From positions 34,386,894 to 34,450,893 of the forward strand of contig CM020618.1 of NCBI GenBank assembly GCA_009829735.1: a stretch of 64,000 bases of DNA, given 5' to 3'. The notes under the pieces were generated by a model that did no database searches, was not told the DNA's origin, and worked only from the letters and a program-made list of their open reading frames with translations. Made by a program: the position numbers and the translations under genes. The stretch is from Pyropia yezoensis. Lineage: Eukaryota; Rhodophyta; Bangiophyceae; Bangiales; Bangiaceae. Below are positions 1-10,196 of the stretch, piece by piece (within the stretch, counting starts at the first letter, position 1; the number at the start of each line of letters is the position of its first letter).

Positions 1-955
1 CCAGCCGCACCAACTCCCGCTCCCAGCACGGGTCCACCTTGACGCGCCGGGAGGATTCTCCACGGGGATGCACCAGGTGGAAGTCCACCCGCATACGCCC
101 ATCGGACTCCATCGACTCTTGCACCGTGAGGCCTCGAACCCGAGCCACCAAGTCGGACACCGACATGGCGGGTTGACCCGCCGCCACGGCGACGCCGCCA
201 CCCAACGGGGCAACCCGGGCAGGACCAGGAAGAATCGGGGGCGCCGGGGGACGCACCACCGGCAGAGGGGCCGACGTCGGAGATCGACGAGGCCGAGGAG
301 GAAGAAGAAGGGCGGGCGCCCGCCCGGAGTAACTCCCGGTGTCAACCGCCATGGGAGAAGGAGCGTCTTGACCGCTCGACGCCCGCGGCACCGCAGGTAC
401 GGCACCGGCGCCGGCACCACCCGTCGGCGTAGCCCCCGCCTCGGAAGGGGAAGGCACTTGGACAGCCTCCGGAGCCGGAGCCCCGGCCGTGCGGACACCC
501 GCACCGTCTTGACCCGCCGCACCGGGTGTCGCACCGCCACCACCACCCGCGTCAACGTCGGGACCGCCTCGAGGAGTCACCGCCCGGACACCCGGACCAC
601 CTTGACCAGCCGGAGTCGGCTGCGGGTCGCCACCTCCGCCGCAGGGCGGACCATCTTGAGGTAGCTGCGGTGAGCCGGCACCGGCACCAGGCTCCATCCG
701 GGCAGCCGGCAGAGAGGGGGTAGAAGCCGCCACGCGCGGTTGACCGCCGGGTTGACCGCCGGCCGACGGCACCGTCGTGCCGCTGCACACGGACGACAGT
801 CCTCCGGCCGACAGACGGACGGACACCGCAGGCCCGTCGTCGTCAGACGAGCTCACCCCGTAACGCGCGGCGTCGGGACCGACAGGCGCGTCGTCCTCCA
901 TCTCCTCCCCGATCAGGAGGTCTTCCTCCTCTTCAAGCACCTGGGGATAGGACAT
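1..955 (-). CDS. Family A antisense ORF, partial (open at the window edge)
   Basis: A reading frame of at least 318 codons runs from an ATG at 955 down to base 1 without a stop and is cut by the window edge. The start is acidic (EEEEDLLIGEEMEDD). A long Gly/Pro/Ala-rich low-complexity stretch follows, and near residue 265 a more globular part begins (SVSDLVARVRGL, then RMRVDFHLVHPRGESSRR). It lies upstream of a polypurine tract and LTR that are oriented on the plus strand, so it is antisense to its element and sits where families C and D carry their antisense ORFs. I do not recognise a domain. It could instead be the gag start of a minus-strand element, but no primer site follows the LTR in that orientation. 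The frame stays open upstream to at least about 1090, so the start is uncertain. Confidence 0.55.
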   Translation of the reverse strand, partial: MSYPQVLEEEEDLLIGEEMEDDAPVGPDAARYGVSSSDDDGPAVSVRLSAGGLSSVCSGTTVPSAGGQPGGQPRVAASTPSLPAARMEPGAGAGSPQLPQDGPPCGGGGDPQPTPAGQGGPGVRAVTPRGGPDVDAGGGGGATPGAAGQDGAGVRTAGAPAPEAVQVPSPSEAGATPTGGAGAGAVPAVPRASSGQDAPSPMAVDTGSYSGRAPALLLPPRPRRSPTSAPLPVVRPPAPPILPGPARVAPLGGGVAVAAGQPAMSVSDLVARVRGLTVQESMESDGRMRVDFHLVHPRGESSRRVKVDPCWERELVRL

Positions 956-1513
956 GATAACGGGTGCGGAGTCCCCCGCGCCCACAAGCCGTCGACGGCT
1001 ACGACCCGGTACAGTGGGATAACCGGGACGAGCCAGGGAAGCGCGGACACCCGCGCTTATGACCACAAACGGCCACGAGAAGCGCCGCAGGCACGCGGGT
1101 CGACCCGCGCCCCACGGGGCTACGACCGCGCTCCACCCAGGCACCTGGGCGGGACGGGGCCACCCCCACACCCGGGGTAAGCAAGGGGGGTCACCCCCAA
1201 CCGACCCCACTCAATCGTCCACACGAGAGGGGCCCCACTACCAGCAGGCACCTGGTGGCGGATCCGCTTGCACCACCCCTCGGAAAGGGGGGTCGTGAAC
1301 AAAAACCCGCATCGGGAAATTAACGGTCCGGAAAACGGATCGTGTGTGTACCACACAAAGGGGGGCACCCCCCTCGGACAACCTCGAAAAGGGGTGTCTG
1401 TCGCGACGGGGCGCAAAGCCCCACCCGACGGGTAAACAGTCACGCGACCCACTTACATTCGGTAACCCGAATGCAACTCGACCCGAGGACGGGCCGAATC
1501 TAAGGGGGGGATA
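956..1513. other. Non-coding 3' region of family A with polypurine tract
   Basis: There is no supported gene here. The stretch separates the antisense ORF from the LTR. A purine run, AAGGGGGGGA at 1502-1511, ends two bases before the LTR. It is the expected plus-strand primer for a plus-oriented element and is placed as in family C. Confidence 0.5.
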
Positions 1514-1877
1514 TGTAGCAATATGGTTGTCCGTATTGTGACCCTAATATTAGGGGGAGCTACTTCTAATCCTTAACTTTCAATTTGAGAGTCCGAGCTG
1601 GTCACGGTATCTATAAGTTACTTATGACCAGAGGGACTTGCATCTTGGGGTGGAGGGTAGTTAGTAGTGTCTCCGAGGGTTTATAACGAGGGGGCCGGTG
1701 GCGAATCCACCGCCGGCCAAGGTAGAACGACAAACCCCTCCCATTTGGGCTCCCATCTTGGTCCCGTGGCTTGCGCTCCAAGGACAGCAACCTTGGCCTC
1801 CCGGTGACGTTGGTGCCGATCCCCCTTGGTGAGTGTTCCCTGAGAGTGGACGTGCGACGGATTCCTATTGTGCTACA
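1514..1877 (+). repeat. LTR of family A (putative 3' LTR)
   Basis: The 364-bp segment starts TGTAGCAATA and ends TATTGTGCTACA, giving inverted termini TGTAGCA/TGCTACA. These parallel the TGTGGCA/TGCCACA ends of the family C LTR. A polypurine tract directly precedes it, which fits a 3' LTR of a plus-strand element. No second copy lies in the window, so the boundaries rest on the termini and the tract only. Confidence 0.5.
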
Positions 1878-3156
1878 TGGGGGAGGGGGGGGTGGAAGGG
1901 GGGGGGGGGGGGGGGATGTCATCACGTGAGTGTGTGTTGCAGGCCCTCGAACAGCAAGTACGTGCGCTTCACCACAGGTACAGGCGCTTGAGCTGTGGGA
2001 TCGGCGCCTGGCACGGTTCACGCAAGGACGAAGGCCCGCTTTCTTGGCCTGTATCGGCGTGTGACTCCTTTGAGGGCCAGCGACCTGCTGTTGTGCCCTG
2101 TGTTGCACCGGCCAGGTATGGGGCCACCCTGCGACGCCTTGCAGGGGTGAACTCGCTGTATGCTCCTCAGTCGCTGTCGGGGAGGGTGGCTGTGTGGTGC
2201 ATTGCAAGGTCCAGTGGGAGCTCCGAAGGGGTGTGTGCCAGGGGGGGGGGGGGGGGGGGGGGGGAGCAGGGAGGCGCCGGGGAGGGCAGGGGGGAGGCGT
2301 TGATGCCCGAAGCTACTGTGTCCACAAATAGGTGTATGCGGGGCCAGTTCGTCGTGGCGGATTGCGTTGATTGGTCGGACGAGCAAATATAACGTGGAGC
2401 TTGCTCGACCGGGTGTCCCGGTCAGATTCTCTGCGGTCACAGCTCTAAAATGAGACACGTACTTACAGAACATTTTTTGTGATTAACGACATGTAACAAC
2501 TATATAAACGACTGTAAGTTATTAACTTCGTCTATGTCTTTGAGTGCGGTGAACTCACGGTGGAAAGAGACTCTTGGAGCCCGTTTACGTATCGACCAAC
2601 CAGAACAAGGCGTGTGCATACTTTGCAGGACAAAATCCGTATTTCTTCAGACTTCACGAACACATTCACACTCCCACGGCACTTGAATGATACATGCTGC
2701 TCCTTATCCCTACTTGGAAGCTCGGTAGTCCTGCGTGTACGGTGGGGTATTTTTGCCAACAACCGTGATGAAGTAAATAGAGGAGGGGAGATTGTGCCAT
2801 GAGAGTTGCTGTGTATCTCCTTGTGCACGATCTGCGGTGGGGCCGGCGCACCATGCTCGCCACACACAGCAATTCTGCTCACTGCAAAGCGTGTCCACAG
2901 GTGCGGGGCGCGGGTGTGACGAGAACTGGTTGCCAAACTGGGGTGAGCACGTTGTCCGGCTGCCCCATTGTCCTGCACTCCGTCGACCGATCACGGATAT
3001 TGCTCGCGAGCGGGAGGATTGATTCTCAACCCCGGACTCGGCGGCTGGAACGGCGTGTGTCCTCTATGCCTGGGGCGCGCGTGTTTCCGTCGTCCGTGTG
3101 TACCTTTGCGTGGGTGTGCACCGGGGTCATCGCTATTTTCGTTGGCGAAGCCACGT
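1878..3156. other. No gene seen; G-rich low-complexity stretch
   Basis: Only short unrelated reading frames occur here, none with a recognisable motif. The left part contains two very long G runs (18 G at 1898-1915 and 24 G at 2241-2264). The 2400-2800 part is AT-richer than its surroundings. It is probably the flank or outer end of the transposon that carries the transposase at 3237-6873. Confidence 0.5.
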
Positions 3157-3236
3157 GGTGCATCTGAGTTGCAGTGCGTTGCAATTGTCAATGCACGGAG
3201 ATGCTATGTGCTACACAACGGCGGTGAACAACTGTG

Positions 3237-6200
3237 ATGATCGATTGTCCTGTGTTCGACTGCGGGGAGCAGTTTGTGTACTCCATTTTATTGGGTCGCC
3301 ACCTACGGAGGCTCCATGCCTTTGATGGGCGACGCCCCGTCGACGATCCCGGGAATGCTCGTGGAGATGGCTGCGGTGATGCCAATCCAGTTGGAGGCGC
3401 AGCAGGCGGGGGCGATACAGTCGGTGGCGGTGGTGAAGATGCTGGTAGTTTGGCTGGAGGTGGTATGGGCGAAGAGGATGGAGGCCCTCACCCTAACGAT
3501 CTTGGAGACGACTGTGCAAGCTCGGTCGGGACAAGTGACGGTGAGAGCAGTGACTCGGATCGATTCATGGACGAGGATCGCAGTGAACCTGGTGACGAGA
3601 CGGACGAGGAGGGGGTACTACCAAGCGACGACACTGGTTCAACTGTCGCAGAGGACGCGTGTTCTGATTCTGAGACCTGTGGATCCATCCGAATGGGGGC
3701 AGAAGGCGAGTCGAGCGAGCCCGCGGACGACGTGGAGGATCACGCCTTGTCCAAGTTGTACTCCCTTGCCGCACGTCATCATCCGGGGGAAGTGGATATT
3801 GGAGCAGGCGACCTTGGGGCCTCGTTGTGCGGGCAAGTGTGGGACTACTACAACGCACTGCCGTGCGCCAGCAACTCCGTGTATCACCCTGCAACGTTTG
3901 CTTCATCCCACAGGCACGTGTCTGCATTTAGGTCTCCTGCAACAAGACAATTCTTGTTCTACGTTTGTACGTCTGGTGGCACTGGTGTGTCGAAGAATGA
4001 GGTCGCCCGGCTGTATCGCCTTTGTCGACGGGTCGCAGACGGGACCGGCTCGACTACCAGACCCATCAAGGACGCCTTCAAGTCTCCAACCTCCATCAAA
4101 GAGGCTGTTCAGAAGGAGAAGAAGCGACTGTTGCAGTCGCTTGGATGGAAGCAGGCCGACGCTCCTACCGTGCTTGGACCGCAGCGGATCATCTTCCGCA
4201 GTGGCATGGCGGAGGTCATGAAGGCAGTCGCCTCGGCACCAGTTATTCGTTGGGAGCGTGGAGGTGGTACCTGCAACTGTCGAGAGGGTGTGCGCTACGA
4301 CCGACCCAACTGTGATACAAGCAAAGGCAGTGTGTTGCAAGGCGACCCAAGCAATGTCGAGAGTCCTCGGGTTGAAAGAGGTTGCCGCGCTTGCACTCCT
4401 GAACTCGACGAGTGTGGCGAGCCGCGGCTTTCACCGATGCAGAACGACGACGTGCTACGTGACTGCTTCGATGGGAAAGCGTACGAGGCCCAGAGAGCCG
4501 ATGTGCTCAAAGTTCTCGGCATGGGTGCGCTCATGTTGGCCTTGGCTCTTTACTCGGACGGTACTGTCGTGACCACCTCTGGAGGTAAGACATGCCACTT
4601 GCCACCTTCGGCGACCATTGGGTACATTCTGCAGTATGTGGCGCCACAGCTTCGTCAGCGTTGCGTTGATACGTATGTGCGTCGCCTTGTGTTGTGGAGG
4701 TGTTGCATCGACTTGCATTTTGTTGTATCTTGTCGCGTTGCACGATGTGTACCGTACTGACATCGTGTCCGCATATTTGGTCACCAACATGCCTTTCCAC
4801 AGGTGTGTCTGCTTACCCGATAAGAATGAGGATTATGAACTTGTTGTCGCGTGTGCCTGTTTGGGTGACTGTGGCATATGTTCCACAGGTATGGGCAGAC
4901 TTCCAGAAGTGCTCGGCATCCAACGCCGCTGCAGCGCGTGCGCAGGTGTTGCAGCACACGCTCAACCTGGCCTTTGGCGACCTTATGCGTGCGAGTCACT
5001 TCGGCGTTGCAGTTACCATGCTGGACGGTACGCAAGGCATTGTATCGCCTCGCGTCGTACTGTATGTCAGTGATCAGCCTGAGGAACGAGACATTGTGTG
5101 TCTGAAGAGGCACGGTACGGCCTTCAGCTGTACACCTTGTATGGCTCCTTTAAGCAGCTGTGGTCGTCGGCCGAGTGTGCCACACAAGCAGCGCAATGTG
5201 TTGAAGATGGTGGGCAAGCAACTCAAGGGAGCTCTAATGAGAGGGTCCTATGGTGCGGGTGTCGTGATTGATGCAATGGAGATGAAGTATAGTATCCACT
5301 GTATCGTACCTGCACTGGCAGCCTGGGCGGGTCTGGGCTCCGGGTGTCTTCTGCTCTACAAAATATTCGGATTCGACCGCCTGCATGTACGTTTACCATT
5401 TCGTTTATGTTTGTGTGGGTAGTGTGCTGTTGTTGATTGTATGTCGCTGCATGTCGCTGTCTTCCGTACGAGGTAACTGTGTATGTTTGTCATTCCCTGT
5501 ATGTTCTTGCCACTTACTAATCATGTACGTGACGAGACAGACGTCCCACCGCAATGCACTCTTGGTTATGGCCTGGTCGTCTCGTTCGCCAGGTGATCGA
5601 TCTTGGTATCTGTCGGGATCTGACAAAGGGCGTGTACAACTACGCGAAGGCGACTGCGCGACAGGGACTTCTCCTCCGTGGGGCAGACACCGAGTCGATA
5701 CGTCACGCTAACAAGCGGTTCCGCTTCGCGTGCCGCACCCATCACGTCCCCTCTGTGACCCCCGGCTACTTCATTAAGCCGGGTGTGTTGCAAGCCACGC
5801 TGAAAGGAAAGGAGCACCGCGACGCTGTGCACTTCCTGCCTTTTGCGGTTGCAGGCTTGTTTGGGCGAGGTGCGCCCGGTCGTCGATTCCATGGGATATT
5901 GACATGGAGCATCTGTGAGCTGGCGGCGCTGCTCAGGGACTTCTTCGATCCGCGGGCGAAGACGTGGCGCGATGCCAAGGACCTGTGCGAGCGGTTTTCA
6001 GATTGGGTTGAGAATGACTTCCACGAGCTGTTTGGCGAGACCAACACGAGCAAGGTGCATCGCACTGTATCTCATCTTAAAGATGAGTTCTTGTTGCGCG
6101 CGAGTGTGATTGACGGCAACACCGGCGCAAACGAGGCGCTGCATAAGTACGTGAAGCGGGCCTTCCAGCTCACCAACAAGAACCGCGGACATGCAGCGCT

Positions 6201-6873
6201 ACAGATGGTGTTGGCTGAGCAGATATCGACCCTCATCTCGCCTTTGGAGGCGGAGCAAAAAGCAGTCAGGCGGGAGGGCAACCGGCGCAGGCGGGTAAGG
6301 ACACGCGGCAGGCCGTGCTCAGCTGGTGACCTCGCGGTTGATCTAAGCCTGCCTAAGCTCTGCGACGCATTGCAATGTGATGCATCTGACTGTGTCGTCT
6401 TGCAGTCCGGTGTGTGGCTCTCGGAGGAGGCGCCGCGAAAGGCGGACGGACGTCGGTCGACTTTATGGGCGACAGCCAATCTCAAGGGCCGTCCTTGGTT
6501 TGACTGGGTGAACTACCGGGCGTCCGACGGCTCGGAGCGATACGGACGAGCCCGTGTCTTGGTGGTGAGCCTGAACGGGTCGGTCCGCAGAACTGTGGTC
6601 GTCGAGCGCGCAGAAGCAACAACTGCAGTACCGGACTGCCCTTTTTCTGCCTATGGGTGCACCCGGCTGCGTTGGGTTCATCAGCAGGGTTGTACTGAGG
6701 CAGACCTTGAAGCCATTGATTTGAGTGCCATTACGAAGGTGCTCTGTGTTGAGCTCGACTGGGACGATTGGGTGACGCGGGACGGCCTCATCGACTTTCC
6801 GACAACGCACCCGATTGATGATGCAAGCGACCTCCACCAGCGACGCTTCTTCGTCAATGCATTTGCTTTTTAG
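3237..6873 (+). CDS. KDZ/Plavaka-like DDE transposase gene with introns
   Basis: Probable transposase of a cut-and-paste DNA transposon. Exon 1 starts at the ATG at 3237 and encodes a Cys2-His2-like finger (CPVFDC ... HLRRLH), a Gly-rich and then strongly acidic linker, and a Lys/Arg-rich helical part. It ends near ALYSDGT, the likely first catalytic Asp, at about 4540-4670. Exon 2 (4889-5386) holds VLYVSDQPEE with the second Asp and ends FDRLH. Exon 3 (5593-6873) starts VIDLG and contains ANEALHKYVKRAF, with the likely catalytic Glu, followed by TNKN. The FDRLH-VIDLG junction forms only after removing a 206-base GT-AG intron, which supports both the family call and splicing. The donor of the first intron is unresolved, because candidate GT sites near 4585-4673 do not keep phase with the acceptor at 4888. 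Family naming is by motif memory; a related CACTA-like transposase is possible. Confidence 0.65.
4673..4888 (+). other. Probable intron, donor uncertain
   Basis: The protein-like frame is lost after about 4620-4670 and resumes at 4889 behind TTCCACAG. GTATGT at 4673 looks like a donor, but splicing there would leave two extra bases of phase, so the true donor may differ or the local sequence may carry an indel. A second acceptor-like TTTCCACAG ends at about 4802. Confidence 0.35.
5387..5592 (+). other. Spliceosomal intron in the transposase gene
   Basis: Donor GTACGT at 5387 and acceptor TTCGCCAG ending at 5592, phase 0. Removing it joins FDRLH to VIDLG and so restores the conserved F-D-x-x-H-x-x-D-L-G type block of these transposases. 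The intron contains in-frame stops. Confidence 0.7.
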
Positions 6874-7865
6874 GCTGCTTTGTCGTACGTGTCTTCCAAT
6901 GTCTTGCTCTGCAATCCTCTGTACACACATAGCATTTGATTGCAACTCGGGAATACTTCCATTCTGTCTTTTCCATACTGTCATTGTGCGCCTCGGGAGT
7001 GTGTTCTCTGGTGCTTGCTTGTATGGCCATGTATCGACTTGAATGTTTCTCTCTGAAGCGACTATGAGCGATTGTGCCAAGTGGAAGTGTGTATGTTGAG
7101 CGTCTTGCTCCCGTCGTCATTTTTCCTCACGTTCCATGAGCTGATTTGATGAATCAAGGGCCCTTCTTGGAAAGGGGTCGACATGGGCAAGTGAGAGGGC
7201 TGGAGGGCGGGTAGGACGGTGGGTCGGACAGCATCCGCAGCTGCGATTGACCATGATTTGAAGGTTCAGACAAAGATTCCGGGAAAGAGGGGTGGGGATG
7301 GCCCAGGACGTAGCAAGGAGAGGCCATCGAGTAAAATCTTCAATCATGGTCGGGTGAGCTCACAGGCTCTTGATCTCCGCGACTGCACCAAGTCGATAGT
7401 CCTCCGACTTGGGCAAAGAAACGACCGTATCCCTCACCAAGGATGATTCTCGGGAGGTGCATTGTGTGAGAATATGAGAGGCGCGCGAGCCGGGAACCGG
7501 ATCATCGCTTATGGAGGGTCGTGGTGCGATTTAGGACACGCTGGGTCCAGAATCAGCTCACTGGCGTCGGTAGATGCGCAACTGAGCATGTTCAGGAGGG
7601 GGTGTCAAAAAGTAGCCTCCGTGAATGGAGGCTCGGGCGAGGCTGTGTGGTCAATCAGATGCCGTGAAACCTCCGGACCGGGCGATCGGAAGAATTGGTG
7701 GACTCTTCAGCGATGTATTTTAAACGAAGATGACACTGGCGGCCGGGCGCGTACGCGTGGAGAACGAAAGGTCGATGTTCCGTCGTCCGCGACTCGACCA
7801 GCTTGTCCGATGCGACTGTCGGAGTCGCGATGGCCAGTGTGTGAGGAGCGGTGATGTCCATGAAG
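6874..7865. other. Non-coding 3' part of the DNA transposon
   Basis: No supported ORF. There is a small perfect hairpin, GCCTCC-GTGAAT-GGAGGC, at 7615-7632. The stretch is repeated after the gap with homopolymer differences only. Confidence 0.4.
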
Positions 7866-8042
7866 GATCTGTGTTGCAGCGCAATACAAGAAGATGCGGC
7901 GATACACAAGTCATGACATGTATTGCAGTGGTGCTCTTTTTTCATCAGTGCGCGGTCTTCACTTGATTTTGCAGTACGTTGCAGTGGAAACTTGTGAAAT
8001 GCAACGCCATGCAGTGTTTGTGATTGAGTTGCATGTGGTTCC
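7866..8042 (+). repeat. TTGCA/TGCAA motif cluster, putative transposon end
   Basis: Many TTGCA, TGCAA and ATGCA words occur within 180 bases. A smaller similar cluster in inverse arrangement lies at 3157-3205, just before the transposase (TGCAGTGCGTTGCAATTG versus the reverse complement of the block around 7983-8012). The cluster ends exactly where the family B antisense remnant begins. It may be subterminal transposase-binding repeats. Exact terminal inverted repeats were not found. Confidence 0.3.
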
Positions 8043-8704
8043 GGTCGCCGACGATCATCCGGTCGCCCTCTACCCCGGGGGCTCCTCCTCGTGCGGCGTC
8101 TACGACTGAAGGTGGCTCCGTGCCTACGCTGGAGCTTGATTCTCCAGTCTCTGGCGTCGGTGTTAGCCGTCCTGTTGTGGCGCCGCCTAGTCGGTTCGAG
8201 ATTCCAGTCCCTACGGTGCGTCTTTCCCACTCTCGGGTGCCTGACTAGTACCTTACTCAAGGTGGGCCCTCCTGTGACCGGTACGACGTGGGCATGATCG
8301 AGGATCAGCTGGGCCGACTTCCGGTACAGGTTGAGGGCGTCCGGTCTTCCTTGGTGCTTGGTACGAACGCCAGCGTCTAGAACGACGTGGTTGACCAGGT
8401 GTTTGCTTGCGCGGACAGCGGCCAGATGTCGGACAGTCCGGTGGTCGGCGAGCTCCTTGCGACCTTGACCCGGCATGGGTTGGCCCAGCGCTGGTCAGGG
8501 ACCTTTAAGAGCTTCCCGGAGCGCCGGCGGGCCTACCTAGAGCAGCGGGAGCGTCCGGCTACTACCAGTGCAGTTCCGGTGGCGGAGTATGCCAAGGCGT
8601 CTCGACCGCCTTATCACGTCATCCCTTCATCCTCGGGGTCCCGTCGTGCAGCTGGAGAGGCGCCGGAGGATGCACCTGCGGCGCTGCGCGCGCGCCGGGT
8701 ATAA
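8041..8704 (+). pseudogene. Family B antisense ORF remnant
   Basis: One plus-strand frame can be followed from about 8041 to a stop at 8704, with in-frame stops at 8246 and 8378. It is antisense to the family B pol and ends 25 bases from the pol stop, tail-to-tail. The first part is Pro/Ser/Thr-rich (STPGAPPRAAS). The end contains VVGELLATLTRHGL and an Arg-rich FPERRRAYLEQRE segment. By eye, LLATLTRHGLAQ resembles LLSLVDRNGILG near the end of the family D antisense protein, but the match is weak. The 5' part is missing, probably removed or interrupted by the DNA transposon. Confidence 0.4.
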
Positions 8705-8729
8705 TACTTGAGGGCGAGGAAGGCGGGAG

Positions 8730-9119
8730 TCACAGGGGAAGGGAGGAGGGAAGAGGCGGAGAGAAGGGTTGCTCGAACGGGTGCTTGCTTGTTTTCCAGT
8801 AGTTCCATGCTTGTAATGCTTGATTCCTTGATACACCCGTTCCCTTGTATGAATCTTCTTGTTCCTCGACAGTTGCGGCCGAGCTCGCCTCGTCTAGCAA
8901 GCCCCGGTCAGCTCCTTCCTTCTCGTCATCCTCAGAGTCTGAATCTAGGATCTTGCCAGCTCTGGCCACCTGGGTGCCCTCAATCCCGTTCCGCCGCGTG
9001 TAGGCACATACATCAGCAATGGGTAACCGGTTGGATGGCTTCCAGGTATTACCAGCCGTGTTGAAGCCGAACCAGCGTACGCGCAGGTATAGGCGTCCCT
9101 CCATCCAGGCATGGTCCAC
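8730..9119 (-). pseudogene. Family B pol end: chromodomain and acidic tail
   Basis: This is the C-terminal part of a Ty3/gypsy polyprotein. The chromodomain is seen as LYLRVRWFGF followed by NTWKPSNRLP, with its first strand (VYIKFVDHAWMEG) in the preceding bases. A tail of about 60 residues rich in Asp/Glu/Ser follows (DSDSEDDEKEG). It is out of frame with the integrase at 9160-9972, so the copy is broken. In related chromoviruses the chromodomain directs integration to marked chromatin. Confidence 0.65.
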
Positions 9120-9159
9120 AAACTTGATGTAGACATTCTCGGCCTTACTGTCGGGATAA

Positions 9160-9972
9160 CTAGGGTACCGCAGCGCGCTTGCGTCGAGTCAGGTCTGGCT
9201 TTCTTGGCGGTGGAGTTCGAGTAACGTGTTCACTACTCACCCGGAACAGTGAGTCATCAACTTCTAGAAGGAACGTCCAGCCGTCCGTGCTAAGAATTTC
9301 GTAGGGCCCATCCGTCCTGGAGTCCAGTTTCTCCCGGGTCTTACTGTGGCTATCCACGAAAACCCAGTCGCCATCACGCAGTTCCTTGTTCTTTTCCCGG
9401 ACACCCTTGTCAAAGTTCCGCTTGTATCGCACCTGAGTCTTCGCGATTGAATCCTTGACTGGTGGTAGAAGGAGCTTCAGTTGTTTCAGGAACTCCTCTT
9501 TTGCCTTGGGGCCCGGCTTCAGGGCAGGTTGGAGACCGTCCTGTATTCTTTTCAGGGAGAATTTGGTCAGCCGCCTTAGGGTGACAAAGTGCAGTGGGGC
9601 TACTCCGGTCGTCCGGCGAATACGAGAGTTGTAGGCCAGAGTCAGGACAGCTATGAGCTCGTCCCAGCCTTCTTGATGCTCCTCGACGTAGTGCCGGAGC
9701 ATGCCCAGCACGGTCCGGTTGAATCGCTCCACTTGACCATTCGTTTGTGGGTGGTACGTCGTAGTAAACAAGTTCTTGATACCCACCAGATCGCAGACTC
9801 CTTGGAAGAACAGGGATACAAACTGGGGACCGTTGTCGGTCAAGACGGAGTCCGGGGGGTCGTAGGGGGCTATCCAGTACTCATAGAAGGCCGATGTGAC
9901 GTCCAGGGCCGTAATAGTTTTCAGTGGGATTGCTCGAATGAACTCGGAGAACCGGTCACAGATAATGAGCAC
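9160..9972 (-). pseudogene. Family B integrase core (broken)
   Basis: Minus-strand fragment of a retroviral-type integrase. It starts LIICDRFSEFIRAIP, has the second catalytic Asp in SVLTDNGPQF and the catalytic Glu in HPQTNGQVERFNRT, then the GDWVFVDSHSKTREKL/GPYEIL module that precedes chromodomains. The first catalytic Asp, which should lie just upstream, is lost: the expected M-D-I-L-G-P is disrupted by a stop and frameshift near 9975-10010. The integrase cannot be functional as read. Confidence 0.75.
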
Positions 9973-10007
9973 GTAAAGGTTGCCACTGGATGTATCAGGT
10001 TGGGGCC

Positions 10008-10196
10008 TCAGGATACCATACTCAAGCTTTCAAAGGGTTTCGCCGCTGGAAACAGGCGTAGCTTAAGAGTCTTCTGCCACTGGGTCAACCGGTTCCTTGC
10101 ACAGGAGACACAGCCGTCTAGATGGTTATGGACGTCACTTGCCAAAGGTTTCCCAGTAGTAGTGTCGCCGCATCGAGGCATACATCCGGTTGATGC
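10008..10196 (-). pseudogene. Family B integrase zinc finger, left part
   Basis: Minus-strand fragment encoding the Cys half of the integrase HHCC finger (GCVSCARNRLTQW) and the linker RLFPAAKPFESLSM before the lost catalytic Asp. The His half lies at 41638 and beyond, separated by the inserted family C elements. NRMYASMRRHYYWETFGK is readable in a neighbouring frame just inside the junction. Confidence 0.65.

Noticed and set aside
68-664. Plus-strand 198-codon frame at the left edge
   Set aside because: Arg/His-rich mirror of the minus-strand ORF 1-955, which is longer, uninterrupted and has more protein-like segments.
1514-1877. 5' LTR of a minus-strand element with the 1-955 ORF as gag
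   Set aside because: No TGG-starting primer site follows the LTR on the minus strand; a polypurine tract precedes it on the plus strand instead.
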